NCBI GenBank assembly: GCA_900175165.2
Contig: FWWN02000674.1
Location: 65,628 to 129,627 of the forward strand
Source: Rhizomucor pusillus
Lineage: Eukaryota; Mucoromycota; Mucoromycetes; Mucorales; Lichtheimiaceae
DNA length: 64,000 nucleotides
Reading direction: 5' to 3'
In this document: one piece after another, positions 45,339-57,535 of the stretch
How positions within the stretch are numbered: position 1 is the stretch's first letter
Layout: each line of letters opens with the position of its first letter
Made by a program: the position numbers and the translations under genes
The notes under the pieces: generated by a model
Seen by the model: the letters and a program-made list of their open reading frames with translations, nothing else
What the model was told of the DNA's origin: nothing
Databases searched by the model: none

Positions 45339-48300
45339 ATGCTCGAGTTTCAGAAACAGATCTTGACTGAACTCGTCGACGAAGATGCGTTGCTCGTCTT
45401 GGCACCGGGCTTGGGCTTATTCAAACTGTTGTGCTCGTTCATTCAGCTGTACTGCAAAGGCAATCACCTAGTTCTCGTGCTGAACACGACGCAGAAACAG
45501 GATACCGCGATCGGTGAACATTTGACCGCAGCCGGCATCGATCCGGAACATCGCATGCGAGTCATTGAGTATGACACGCCTGCAGACACGCGAAGCGCCA
45601 TGTACAAAGAAAGCGGTGTATTCTCGATCACTTCGCGTATCCTGGCAGTAGACATGCTGCTGAAACGTGTACCCGCAGCCATGATATCGGGCATCATTGT
45701 GTACAATGCGCATCGGTATGATTGCTGAGTTGTCGTGCAACCTAGATTGAATTGGGAAGTAATAACAGTATCGTAGGATCCGTCCAAATTCAATGGAAGA
45801 ATTGATCTTGAGGATATACCGGGAAGAGAACGAGCAGGGCTTCATCAAGGCCATGTCGGATCAGCCAGAGGCATTTACGACCGGTTTTGCTCCTCTGCAG
45901 AATACATTAAAATCTCTCCAGCTGCGCAAAGTTCATCTGTGGCCACGGTTCCAAGTACTCGTGTCTGATAATTTGGCAGCTTCATCCGGTGATGTGGTGG
46001 AACTGCGGCAGCCCATGACCCAGAGCATGGATGATATACAGCAAGGTCTCGTTGAATGTATGGAAGCGACCCTCGCAGAAATTAAAAGAGCCAACCTGAT
46101 GGTACGTCCGTGCTCTTGGATTAATTTTTCAAAGTGCTTACAGTCATTTTTGCCGGGCTAGGTGGATGTTGAAGAATTCACGATAGAAAATTCGTTTTTT
46201 AAATCATTCCACACGATTGTGCGCAGACAATTGGATCCTGTCTGGCATCGCGTGAGCCCGGCAACGAAGCAGCTCGTCAGCGACTTGGGCGTGTTGCAAG
46301 AACTGCTAAACTACCTCACACAATACGATTGCGTGTCCTTTTACAGTTTTATCGAGACTATAATCGCAAGCAACACATCGAAAGACGGAAGGCAAGTCAG
46401 GCAATCTCAGTGGCTCTTCCTCGATGCTGCAGATAAAGCCATTTCGGTGTGTGCTACATTCTTTAGATAATGGCCCAAGTAAAAAGTTAACAATCATTTA
46501 ACTGTAGACCGCTCGAAAACGGTTCTATTTGAAGCCTAACGATCCAGGATACGATCCCCAAAATGCACCGAATATACAGCTTGTATTGGAAGAGCAACCG
46601 AAATGGAGTTTACTGCGTGAAATCATGGAAGAAATCGATCATGCCGCTGCAACCATGCAGCAAAGTAAGCAAAATCCTGCGACGTGATTGAGAAAGTTAC
46701 TCAACTCTAGTCGACGGTAGATGCTCCTGTGTTAATCATGGTGCGGGAGAAAAGAACAAGTTCTCAGCTCAAAGACTACTTGTCACATATGCAGCCAGAC
46801 ACAAAAGAGCAGACGACGCCGCTCCTCCAGAGAACCGCCCAGCGGTTCTTCCATTACAGAAAGAACATGGTGTCCATGCAGACAGGAGCCCAGGAAGCTG
46901 CAAATGCAGCGCAGCAAAAACAACAGCAGCAAGAACAGGCAGCCAAAAGTTTTTCACAGCGTGGTGTACCGCCTCCTAACAAACGCAGACGTGTCCGTGG
47001 CGGATCAGTTGCAGCAGCTTCACCGTCTTCTCGACAGACAATCACTGAAGCGTTTAAGCAGAACGCCATGGAAAATGTAAAAATGTAAGCTATATATATA
47101 TAGGTTTTGCAGCAATAATAACTGATATCTCTCACTCTCTTTTAGACTTGACACTCCTGTTGGCCCCGAAACTGAGGCGTCGGTGTTTGGAGAAAATTAT
47201 ATCCTTCCAGAATTCAAGCAAGTGCCTGTCGGCTCGTTGGTTACGATCCAATGCTACGAAGATGATATGGATGAGCAGGTGCTGGAGGATATTGAGCCGC
47301 GCTTTATTGTCATGTACGACCCAGATCCAGCGTTTGTGCGACGGGTGGAGGTAATGAACTATAGACCGGCACCACGTCAATCTAGCAAGCGACTGATTCA
47401 CACCATATTAGGTATATCGTGCGCTTCGTCCGCACATGGATATTCGCGTTTACTTTATGGTTTACGACAACTCGGTGGAAGAACAGAATTATTTGAGCAC
47501 GATCCGCCGAGAGAAGGAAGCGTTTGAAAAGCTCATTCGCGAGAAATCGGCAAGTTGACAAATTTAGAAAGTCACAGCAGAAGAATATACGTGCTGACGA
47601 AAGAGTGTGTGTGTGTGTAGATCATGGCGATCCCTATGCCGCAGAAGGCTACTCAACAGCAGGATCATTTCATCAGGGCAGTGAGTTCTCGGATTGCAGG
47701 AGGACAGCTCAAGACATCAGGACCACCAGCGGTAAAGTTTTATTATTTCTATTTTAATTTTACAGTGCAATGTGTGTATATGTGTGTAACTCACAAGCTT
47801 GTCACAACAGGTGGTGGTGGATATGCGAGAATTTCGCAGCTCGCTTCCTCCGATTCTCTACGGTGCAGGAATCAAAATCATTCCATGCACACTCCAAGTG
47901 GGAGACTACATTTTGAGTCCCAACATGTGTGTTGAGCGCAAGTCTGTATCGGATTTGATATCCTCGCTCAATTCTGGGCGTCTGTATACCCAGTGCGAGA
48001 GCATGACGCAATATTACAAGACGCCGATCCTGTTAATTGAGTTTGACGAGGGCAAATCATTTTCGCTGACAACCTTGACCGATATCAAGGAGAATATCAC
48101 CGCGACCGATCTGTCATCCAAGCTGGTCTTGCTCACGCTGACGTTCCCGAGAGTCAAGATCATCTGGTCCTCGAGCCCGCACGAAACCGCAAAGATATTT
48201 CAGGAGCTGAAAAGGACGGAGGATGAGCCGGACGCGGATAAAGCCGTGCTCGTGGGTGCCGAGAACGCCGACGAAGCGGAGAGCACACACAACATGAAAC

Positions 48301-48494
48301 CCCAAGATATTCTCCGGAGCATGCCTGGAGTCACATCCAGGAACTATCGTATCATTATCAACGCGGTCGAGAATCTAGAGCAGCTGTGTGCCATGTCCAA
48401 AGAGGACATACAAAAGCTGATTGGAGAAGAACCCGGAAGGAAACTGCATGCGTTTATTCACTACAATCCAGGAACAGGAGGGCAAGAAAAATGA
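45339..48494 (+). CDS. RAD1: XPF/Rad1 (ERCC4) DNA-repair endonuclease
   Basis: About eleven exons. The N-terminus [20 protein letters not shown] matches XPF, followed by the degenerate SF2 helicase-like region ([37 protein letters not shown]). A Gln-rich and basic linker (KRRRVRGGS) lies near the centre. The ERCC4 nuclease domain near the end has [18 protein letters not shown] and the active-site motif [20 protein letters not shown], i.e. the V/ERK-x3-D metal site. The C-terminus holds a helix-hairpin-helix pair ([33 protein letters not shown]) for Ercc1/Rad10 binding. It cuts 5' of lesions in nucleotide-excision repair. All catalytic residues are intact. Introns are 50-110 bases. Confidence 0.95.
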
Positions 48495-48728
48495 GGAGAG
48501 AGAAAAAGAGAGAGAGAGACACAAAACGACAGACAGCGTGAATGACAAACAGCAGAGTTCCTGCCCCCCTAAAACCCTGCCTGAATTTATTATCTCTTGC
48601 CTCTTTTTGATCCTTTTATTTCCAATCCCCCTTTCGTCGTCCCCCTCCTTTTTTTACACTTTTACTTTTTTCTCTTTTTTCCCTTTTACCCTCTTCTCGC
48701 TACAACCTTTTTGTTATCCAACTTCGAT

Positions 48729-49024
48729 ATGGCACGACCTACAGTCTCTGAAGCCAAGCTACGAAAAATCCTGGAATTAAACGATAAACTCAAAGAACAA
48801 CTGGAGATACAACGAATTCCTGTGTCGGAGGCTAGCAGATCGTAAGCAACTATACATCGTTAAATGCAGAAAGGGCCATTGTGTATTCACACCGACTTAA
48901 CTCTTGCAGGTTAATCGACTATTGCCAAAGCAATCCAGACGTGATGGTGCCCTCAGTCTGGGGACATCGAAGCCCTGATCCGTTTGCTGAACCTGCTGGC
49001 GAATGCGCCTGCGTGCTAATGTAA
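48729..49024 (+). CDS. Heterotrimeric G-protein gamma subunit
   Basis: Two exons, join(48729..48841, 48910..49024), 75 residues. It starts MARPTVSEAKLRKILELNDK, forms the N-terminal coiled-coil helix that pairs with Gbeta, and has a second helix (LIDYCQSNPDVMVPSVWGHR) with the usual NPF/DPF-like region (SPDPFAEP). It ends in the CaaX box CVLM, with another Cys two residues before (CACVLM) that could be palmitoylated. Met at the final position points to farnesylation. This size and ending match fungal Ste18-type gamma subunits acting in pheromone or nutrient signalling at the plasma membrane. Confidence 0.93.
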
Positions 49025-49599
49025 TTACTTATTATTGCCCCCGCCCCCAACTCAATTTATATTCTTATCCAACACATCAACGTATACGAGTACATAAACA
49101 AACAAGCAACGATTCCCAATCATGTATTACTCCGGAGACCGATTTGTTTTTTTTGACATTAATGCACCAATTCACGTGATTTGCTATATCATTACAAGGA
49201 TGGTGCAGTTCTACTTTGAGTACGTAAGCACAGCCATCCCTCCACCCTCCTCTGGGTTTGCAATCTATGTAGGACAAATATCGATTACACGATCATTGAC
49301 GTACATTGTTGTTGTTGTTGTTGTTGTTGTTGAAGAATGCGTAGCAGCAAAAACGCGGTATGTAAATGTTTATTGGTTGTACGAGTACCAGCAGTAACAA
49401 ATCAAGGTGATCAACATGTACATATTGTACTCGATTTAAGTTTCACAGTGATCCTGATGTGCATCACTCTATGTGTGTAAATGTGACCAGATACGGTACC
49501 TCACAGTGCTAAGCAAAACGAATAACTATACATTGATCATGTATCCAGCCACCTCTGCAGCTGCAGCAGCAGCAGCAGCAGCGATGAAGAGCACCAGGG
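49025..49599. other. Convergent 3' region with GTT simple repeat
   Basis: 575 bases between two convergent genes. It holds a (GTT)n run at about 49307-49332 and a (CAG)n run at about 49558-49582, otherwise AT-rich 3' UTR-like sequence. No gene is supported. Confidence 0.55.
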
Positions 49600-50565
49600 T
49601 TATAGTGATAAATCTTGTCTATTTTTTTCAAGATATCGCTGGACATCTAGATCATCGACCCAGCAGCGATGCTTAATAAGCTTCAAAAATGCACATTCTA
49701 GCTGGTTGATTTGTGAGAGGGTATACATGGGGCATATGCGCGCCATTCTGGCGTTGTTAAGCCAGCATGACGACGAGGAGGCTGCGGCAGCTTCTTCAGA
49801 TGAGCTACTACTACTACTACTACTGCTGCTGCTATAACTACCGCTGGTGCTGGTGCTGGTGCTGCTGTTGTAATGTGCTGATTCTTGTTCTACTTGTTGT
49901 TGTGAGGCTGCCCACGCGGTGCCCTGCAAATACTTTGATGCCACGAGATGCGATGCAATAAAGATGCGATGCGCAGTATCTAGTTATTATTATTATTATA
50001 TTATTATTATTAACCCAAATATGTGCGAGTGTGAGGTTTTTTCTTCTTTCAATAAGTTTTGGAATGTATATATAGATTTACATACCTTCATCGCCAATGG
50101 CGTTTTTTGGCAAGGCTTGCTTGCATCGTTCAATGTAAATCAATGCAACGACTGCAATGTGGCAAGATATCCGTGCATGGAAAGTGACTTTTTGGATGAA
50201 ATACACAAGTTCAGGGGTCGTGCGCTGTCCACCAGCATGCCGGTATTTAATGGGCAGCAAGTCACATATTGTTACTGCAATGAAATCTATGCACATATTC
50301 ATTGTTGGTGGCATTAAAATAAAATGGCTGTGTTCAATGTACACTTGTCGTACATACCGGTCAAGATGCCGGGAAGCGGTTTGTAGGAAGGGTTACTTTG
50401 CTGCCTCCGCAACGCAGATCTGACCATGGCATGCCGTTTTTGTATTGAAGATATGAGTGCATCGCTGCTGCAATTACTTGTCTCGGTAGTACTAGTACTT
50501 GTCGTCGTGCTGATCATCATTGCTGGTGGAACATTGTTACGACTGGAGATGATGATTTGAAGCAT
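49600..50565 (-). CDS. PCL/Pho80-type cyclin
   Basis: Three exons. Exon 1 gives a Thr/Ser-rich leader and SALRRQQSNPSYKPLPGILT. Exon 2 supplies the first cyclin-box helices (TPELVYFIQKVTFHARISCH, IAVVALIYIERCKQALP), and exon 3 joins in phase with AHRIFIASHLVASKYLQGTA, the classic cyclin-box third helix. A Ser/Glu/Ala low-complexity insert of about 55 residues, encoded by CAG/AGT-type repeats, then interrupts the box before MYTLSQINQLECAFLKLIKH and DLDVQRYLEKNRQDL. Such short cyclins partner Pho85/CDK5-type kinases. The insert within the fold is odd; yet the flanking helices are conserved. End of the protein at 49600 is close after the last helix. Confidence 0.8.
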
Positions 50566-51421
50566 AAGAGAAGAGGAAGGGGCGAAAAAGGAAAAAGAAG
50601 TGAGAATAAGAAGAAGAAGGTGGAAGCGGCTCTCTACTTCTCCTTTTAGATTTGATGATGATTAGTTGAGTGAGTGGTGCCCTTTTGTTGTGAGAAAGCG
50701 CCGTGTACCAATCTCATGCGTTCCCGAAAGTCGCCTGACTCGCACCGGCTGCTTATCATTATCTCGATCAGGAAAATGGAGCTCGTGCACCGTCATTCAC
50801 GACCACGCGAGACAAGGACTTTACTCGGCTGTCATTGCCGGTGTTACGTAAAGTAACTCCCTTATCAAAGAACTGCTACTTTCTCCGCATTTGAACGTGA
50901 TTTCAGCGTATGTAGAAATGGAGAAATTAGCTGCTTTTCTGGGGAAACGGTACATATGTTAAGCCAGCTGAATGCAGCGCAGCGTGAATGAAGCCGCAGC
51001 CGCAGCAGCAGCAGCAGCTCGGCCGGGCGCAGTTCCATCATCCTGGCAACTACATAGTACTCTATTTCGTCCTTGTTGCTCATGGCAATTTCCCGTACGA
51101 CGGTACCGGATATCAGTTGTCGAGCGGTGCGCGGGGAATTTTGCTTATTCCGTCGCGCATAAACCGCAAGGGTGGAAACTTTGGGCATCCCACCCGTCCC
51201 TCTTCCTCACATTTTTTTCTCAGACAATTTATATTAAAATACCCAAGGTTGACAGAAACACGACGACGGCTGTATGAGTCTCAACCCTTTTGTTCTCCCT
51301 TGCACCCGCAGCAGCAACATTGTCGATCGATCAGCCGCGCATTCCACCTCGTTTGGCGGGGGAATCTCCACCTACCGCTAGGCGTGAGTCTAACCCTTTC
51401 GGCTTTCGTCTCAGTATCCCT
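50566..51421. other. Divergent intergenic region, cyclin / sugar transporter
   Basis: 856 bases between two divergent genes. It contains a CAG/CCG-type tract at about 50990-51020 and pyrimidine-rich stretches near 51190-51230. Open frames here have no coding support. Both promoters should lie in it. Confidence 0.45.
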
Positions 51422-53804
51422 ATGCTACCACATTTATCGGTTACAACGCGTATCTACCTTTTATGCAGGTAATCCCGCATTTATATATGCAGCAGCTGAC
51501 ACAAAGGGTTTCTGTCTCTTTCTCTAACTTTAACATCCCAGTTTCATGTCACTTGGAGGGCTTTTGGTGAGCAAGCGGGTCACGAGATAGATAGATGGGG
51601 GATGGAGATTCTTGATTCTCAAATATTATTTTACTAATACTTTGGCGCCATTCTTGTTGGTGCTACGTTACTAGTTTGGGCAAGTTATTATCAACGATGA
51701 TGAGTAAAAAGAAAAAGGTTACGTCGACGCTAACAAGACATATATTTCGAAATATAGCTATGAACTCGGTATTTTGACCGGCGTGTATTCGATGGACTCG
51801 TTCCAAACACAAGTGGATGTGCAGAACAAATCAAGTGCACTGACGAGTTCATTGATGGCGGGCGCTTTCGTCGGAGCGCTTGCTTCGGGTCCGCTCGCAA
51901 ACTTTATCGGTCGCCGTGGAATCGTCTGCTTTGGTCTCGTGCTATTCCTCCTTGGCGGCATATTGCAGACGGGCGCGGACGAGATTGGAAAGATATATGC
52001 CGGCAGAGCAGTGTCAGGTCTATGTGTCGGGTAAGTGCCCAATTGATTGCTGTTGTTGTTGTTTTCTCGTTAAGGGCTCATAACCACTCGATTATCTACA
52101 GAATGCTCTCAATGGCTGTACCACTTTGTAAGCATCATCCATCTAATTTTAAAAACCTCATGTGATCAAGTACATAGCTAATCTATACGTTGCACAGATC
52201 ACTCGGAAATTGCGCCAAAACATCTGCGTGGGCGCCTCATTTCTATCCAGCAGTTTGCCATCACACTTGGTATCTGCGTGGCGGCGTGGGTGGACTATGG
52301 GTTTTCTGAAGTAGCCTCATCTGCAAGCTGGAGGTAAGATATGTTTCCCATTTGTTTTTGCAAAGACAATATTTACATGACATGTGTTTAGGATACCTTT
52401 CGGTCTCCCGCTCACCGTCGCGCTCGTATACCTTATTGGAAGTTTGCTAATACCGAGAAGGTATACAGATTGCTGTACAGTTTACACATTGCAGGATTAT
52501 TCAGTTCTTTCTAGTCCCCGGTTTCTGATAGATAAGCATATGGACGGAGAAGCATTGCATGTCTTATCTCTTGTGCGAGGCGATGGCACGTCAGACCATC
52601 CACAGGTACTGATGGAATACATCGAAATCAAGCAAAGTATCCTTTTTGAAGAAAAGTTCAAGCCAAAACATTACTGGACGCTTTTTCGGAAAGGGCCCGA
52701 TAACAATCGCAAGCGCCTTTTGCTGGGAATGGGCGTCCAAATCTTCCAACAGTTGACAATGATCAATGCACTTTTGTGAGTTCTACTATGCTAAGCCTCG
52801 TCCCAAAATGATTATTATAATACTAAACTTTAGTGGATCACAGATTGTATGCGCCAGCTCTGTATCAAGCAGCTGGAATCAGAGGTCGCCAGAGCGTCCT
52901 CTTGGCAAATGGCATCAACAGTATCGTAAACCTCGTTTTCACCATCCCTCCAATCATATTCGTAAGTAAATCACTGACATAGTTTATATTTCAAGTTGGA
53001 AAAATTCACTCTACTTGCCTACTAGATCGATCGTTGGGGTCGACGGCCTATCATGATCATCGGGAGCATTATTTGCTGCATATCTGTGATCATCATGACC
53101 ATCATTAGTGCGATTACCGGCCTGGCAGATACGATATCCATCATCCACAATGTTGAAAAGTCACAGTCAGCAGCGGCTCAGGGAGCGGCTACCGGTGCAG
53201 ACAGCAAAGATGCCATTGTGTTTCTTGTCATGATGTACGTGTTTATTGCATCCTTTGCTTGCACTTGGGGTCCAATTGGTTGGATTTATCCCACCGAGCT
53301 TTACTCACAGGGTAAGCGATTGTGTACATACATTTATATACTTTTGTCTATTCACCTGTTTAATAGATGTTCGAGCTCAGGCACTGGGTATCACCACCGC
53401 TGCCAACTGGCTGTTTAACTTTGGAGTCACTCAATTGACGCCGATCATGTTTAACAATATTCAGTGGAAAGCCTTCGTTGTTTACGACTGTTTTCTTTTC
53501 GTAATGCCTTTTATTGTATATCGTTACTTTCCTGAAACCATGGTACGTTTAACGCCTCCATGCAAAACACCTAAACGAAAACTGATCTGTGCGCACTGTA
53601 CAGGGTAAATCTTTGGAGGAAGTGGATTTGATTTTCACTTGCAACTTCAACTACTACGACGTCAACGTTCACCATCCACAAACCGCAGCCGCTGCACTGG
53701 TCCAGATGGGCCGACGGCGGCGACAGACCGACCTTCCTTTTACAAATGCATCTGCTCGGATACAAGAAATGACTTCCAATCCGCCGTTGCCGTTGCATGT
53801 TTAA
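51422..53804 (+). CDS. MFS sugar porter (hexose transporter family)
   Basis: Multi-exon gene. I start at ATG 51422 (MLPHLSVTTRIYLLC), joining 51542-51566 (FMSLGGLL), a 5-base micro-exon 51675-51679 (TTTGG) and then 51758 on (YELGILTGVYSMDSF). The micro-exon restores the family motif SLGGLLFGYELGILTGV. Downstream are GPLANFIGRRG (loop 2-3 motif), SEIAPKHLRGRLISIQQFAI, SPRFLIDKH (the PESPR-like site), GVQIFQQLTMINALL, FIDRWGRRPIMIIG, WGPIGWIYPTELYSQDVRAQ and RYFPETMGKSLEEVDLIF. Twelve membrane segments are expected. The C-terminal tail is basic and ends PPLPLHV. Internal introns checked at 52031-52102, 52130-52199 and 52461-52518 keep phase. Confidence 0.88.
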
Positions 53805-53888
53805 TGTACATAAACTCCTTTCTCTTTTTTTCCTTGTAGTTATCTTTGCATGGATGATTATAGTGATTAAAAATTAGTACTGCTGCTA

Positions 53889-54889
53889 TTACTCTATGGG
53901 ATCTCCCCATTGATTCCTTCGAACTGCTCCGCCGCGATCCTCCGTCTCCTCTCGTGTTCTTGGTAGCTCATCAGGAACCTGTTCGGCAGCACGTTCTGCA
54001 AAAGTATTTGGTCGTCTCTGTGGTTCTGATGGCGGTGCTTTCATGGCTTCACTGCGTATTTTTGCCCATGCACTGTCTGGCGCATTCTGAGCGCGAATCC
54101 TATCCCACGCACTCTCTTGCCGAGTTCCCTGTTGCTGTGGTTGCTGTGGTTGCTGCCATTTTGGTTGCTCAGGAGGAGTAGCTTGACCACCCCAGGGAGA
54201 TGATTGCTGTTGCTGCTGCTGAACCGGCTCCCGCTCAAATTCAGATGACAGTCTACCGTAGTCGTTCGCGTGCTCGGAAGCAAACTCGTCAACGTTATTT
54301 GATGATGATGATGAATGTGGCGCTGTTGGTCGAGGAGGTGGTGGAAGCCGCTGGCGACCTTGCGTGGCAATTTCCCGCCTAAATGCAAAGTGGTGAGACT
54401 CGGCGAATGCTGCAACAAGTATATTAGATATTTACTGCATATCTTTGATGAGTTGGATGATCCTGTCGGCGTGAGGGGACTGCTTTACGGTATTAGCTGC
54501 GGAAAGTGTCCCGGCAATGAGACCGACTTGGGCAGCGACGAAAAATCCACCGCCTGCAAACAACGCAGCTTTCAGAGGAGAAAACCGTCGTCTTATACCT
54601 ATCAAAATGTTATATCAGTATATATATACTGTTGCTTGGCATGCTTTTCTAGATAATGATACTTGCTATAAACAAGCATAGTAGTCGTGCCGACGAAGCC
54701 GCCCAAGTTGCCTATGTGGAATGACGCGTGTCAGCAATGTGTATTACAGTGAGACGTTGAGAGAGTTGAGTGAATCGTACGGTAAGTTAGCACTTGACGG
54801 CGTGCAGTATCAATTGTTTGGACTTCTTGCTCAGACAAGTTATATTCCTTAACACGGTCTCGAATGCGCTGCAAGGTTTCGTCGTTCAT
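53889..54889 (-). CDS. OCIA-domain-like two-helix membrane protein
   Basis: Four exons. Starting MNDETLQRIRDRVKEYNLSE, the protein has a helix with EQEVQTIDTARRQVLTYR, then a glycine-rich hydrophobic hairpin (GNLGGFVGTTTMLVYSK and ALFAGGGFFVAAQVGLIAGT). The C-terminal half is Gln/Arg-rich with two repeats of the type ESAWDRIRAQN and DSAWAKIRSE, and ends RRNQWGDPIE. The order (short acidic helix, two hydrophobic helices, a disordered tail with a W/Y-D-x-[IL]-R motif and a terminal Y/W-G-D) resembles OCIAD proteins of mitochondria and endosomes. Resemblance is by eye and weak at residue level. It converges with the sugar-transporter gene (84 bases) and is divergent from the RRM gene. Confidence 0.55.
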
Positions 54890-55236
54890 GGTGGTGGTGG
54901 TTCGAGTTTCGAAAAGGAAGGTGCTGCCGACACGATCTCCGCAAAAGTAATGAATGCTCGCCGCTCCCGGTTCTTGTGGTACCTCAACTTGACTTTCCTC
55001 TTTTCTTTCGAATCGAGTATATGCCAACGTCTTCATATTTGCTTGCAGCAGTTTAGAATTCGCGCTTTTGTTCCGTATCTATAAATATCATAGGACACTG
55101 TATTGACAACTGTCTAAGGTACGTTTTATCAAGCACCAAACGGTTGCCCTCCCACCTTGAACAAGATGAATGACGATACCCTGTCATCTACGCTTGACAA
55201 TAGTTAGCGTCTCTCTCCTTTGCTCATTCTTTCCCA
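54890..55236. promoter_or_regulatory. Divergent promoter region
   Basis: 347 bases between the OCIA-like gene and the RRM gene, presumably a shared promoter region. A frame runs partly through it on the minus strand, but it precedes the first conserved residue. I see no specific motif. Confidence 0.4.
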
Positions 55237-57159
55237 ATGGCAAGCCCTCAGTCCGGTAACACCACTCCCGAGCCAGCATCGAGCAGCAGCACCGATGTTC
55301 GCAACAAGCCAGAAGCTGAACAGAAGCAGCAGCAATCTCAGTCGGTGGCAGCGGCGGCGACAGAGGTGAAAGCAAGCAGCAGCAGCAGCAGCAACAGCGT
55401 GCCTACCTCGCCGCCGTATCCCCCTACTTACAGAGCCGCGGCTTACGTTGATCCTTCGCACTACGATCCTGCTCACCATCACCATCCTCATCCGAATGGT
55501 TTTGATCCCAACGATCCCGCGGCTTATGCAGCGTACGTGTACCCCTTGAGCCCTCAGTTTTCAGTGCAATACTATTCAGACTATGGCAATGGATACCAAA
55601 GCTACCCTGGATCACCTGCATTACATCCACAGTCGCCGCCTATGAACCCGACGAGCCCGCCCTTCAGTCCGACGTTTCAATATCAGCATCATCAACAGCC
55701 GCCGGCTGCTTCAGGCATTACGCTCTCGCCACCGACGCATGCGTACGTGCCTCCTCCGCACTCTCATCATCATTTTCCACCTATTCACATTTCCTCCCCG
55801 GTTTTGACGGGTGCTGCCTCCGTTCCTGGCTCGCCGCCCCACCAATTTATACAGCCGCTCCCTGCGCCATTCAGCCTTTCGAGCGATCTGCGCCAGAAGC
55901 GAAACCAATCTAACCAGCACCACCAATCTTCTGATCAGCAACAGCAGCAGCCTGTCCATTACCACACTCACAATGTCTATGTTCGTGGCCTATCGCCATC
56001 AACTACCGATGAATCTTTCCAGGAGCTATGCAGTGTGTAGGTGCCAGGGTTGCTTGCTTGGAAGGAAGGTAGTTGCTGACGCTAGAATTTGTCTCAGGTA
56101 CGGCAAGATCACGTCTTCCAAGGCAATCATCGATCAAAAAACGGGTGAATGCAAAGGATATGGTTTCACAATGTACGAAAACGTCGAGGATTGCCACCGA
56201 GCTATAGAGGGTCTAAACAAGGCTGGACTGCAAGCTTCATTTGCAAGAGTGGGACAGGTAAGAAAAATCTTTACTCCCACGTTGCGGTAAATTCAAATAT
56301 TTTCCCATTAGGAGTCGTTCAGCTCTCGCTTGAGGAGTCTACAGGACGAATCATCGACTAATATTTACATTTCGAATCTGCCCCTGGACATGACAGAACA
56401 GGTGACGATCTCTGTTTATGATGAATTTGTTCACTTCAATGCTGGGAAAGCTGACAATAAATGTCCTACAGAAACTCGAGGAGCTTTTCCAGCCTCACAA
56501 GACAGTTTCCAACCGAATCCTGAGAGACCCAGTCTCTAACATTAGCCGCGGCGTTGGATTTGCGAGGTAACAAAGAGAAAAATCGTGTTATGTGCATTGC
56601 TGATCTGACCGTATTTAGAATGTCCGACCGCGCATCAGCAATTGCCATCATTGAAAAGTTCAACGGCCAGACAGTAGACGGATCATCTGCCCCGCTCCAG
56701 GTTCGCTTTGCAGACTCACCTGCGCAAAAGAAACTCAAGAACCAAACCGCTCGCAAACGAATGATTCGGCCGCGTGATTTCCAGGCAATGGCCGGATTCC
56801 CTATGCGCACAATGATGCCTATCACTCCAGAAACGATGCTCGGAATTGCACCAGCGGGTGCGCCTGCCCATCTCTACTATTATGAACAACAACAGTAAGT
56901 CGATTGGTCTTGTAAAGTGAAATAATTGGATACAGCGTATTCATTAAATACGGAAACTTAAAGCTACGTACACTACCCGGTACCCATGCCCACAGTATCC
57001 ACGGAACTTCCAGCAGACGAACACGGTGGATTGCACCGGCAGTCAGCTGCTCCCCTCGCATCCCCTCCAGACGAGGATGTCAAGGACCTATCGTCTGCCA
57101 TGGAAAAGCAGCTCCACGTATCACCCAACAGTGAATCGGTTGCCGTCAGCCAACAATAG
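55237..57159 (+). CDS. RRM protein (MSSP/RBMS-like, tandem RRMs)
   Basis: Six or seven exons. The first 245 residues are disordered, rich in Ser, Pro, His, Tyr and Gln (for example HHHHPHPNGFDPNDP). RRM1 follows with NVYVRGLSPSTTDESFQELC, KITSSKAIIDQKTGECKGYG and FTMYENVEDCHRAIEGLN. RRM2 has NIYISNLPLDMTEQ, KLEELFQPHKTVSNRILRD and GVGFAR, then DRASAIAIIEKFNGQTV. The RNP1 and RNP2 positions and spacing fit the MSSP/RBMS group of single-stranded DNA/RNA-binding proteins. The last exon gives a Pro/Glu-rich tail ending ESVAVSQQ at 57157-57159. Its role in RNA regulation is inferred from the domains. Confidence 0.85.
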
Positions 57160-57535
57160 TTTCTAATTCTGTGGTTTCTAATGAAAAAGCGCTCTTTCCC
57201 TCTCAGGTTGCCGCTCCTTTTCTAGAAGAATTGTTTTCGTCTTTCCTTGATTCATCAACAACCAAGTAGAATAAGTCCATGATTTTCTTTTTTTGTCTTT
57301 TTTTCTTTTCTCGTTGATGTTGATGCAACGAGGCTATCGAGCTCTGCCCCTCTTTTTTTGTTTTCAAAGAAAAGATTAAATCTTTTGTGTTTAATTCAGT
57401 CCATTATCATCGATGCTGATGTAAAAAACATTGTGCATGATATCTAGAACTCTGACTCAATGGTAACCGAATACTCGTCTTGGACCCGCTTTTTAAACCG
57501 TGGCTTGGTGACACAAGGTATCTCGCTTTTCAAGC
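57160..57535. other. Intergenic region between same-strand genes
   Basis: 376 bases. AT- and pyrimidine-rich sequence with poly-T runs near 57290-57360, consistent with a 3' UTR and a leader. Nothing else recognised. Confidence 0.5.

Noticed and set aside
49300..49335. Direct repeats (GTT)n as a CRISPR-like or satellite array
   Set aside because: A plain microsatellite with no spacers, in a eukaryotic 3' region.
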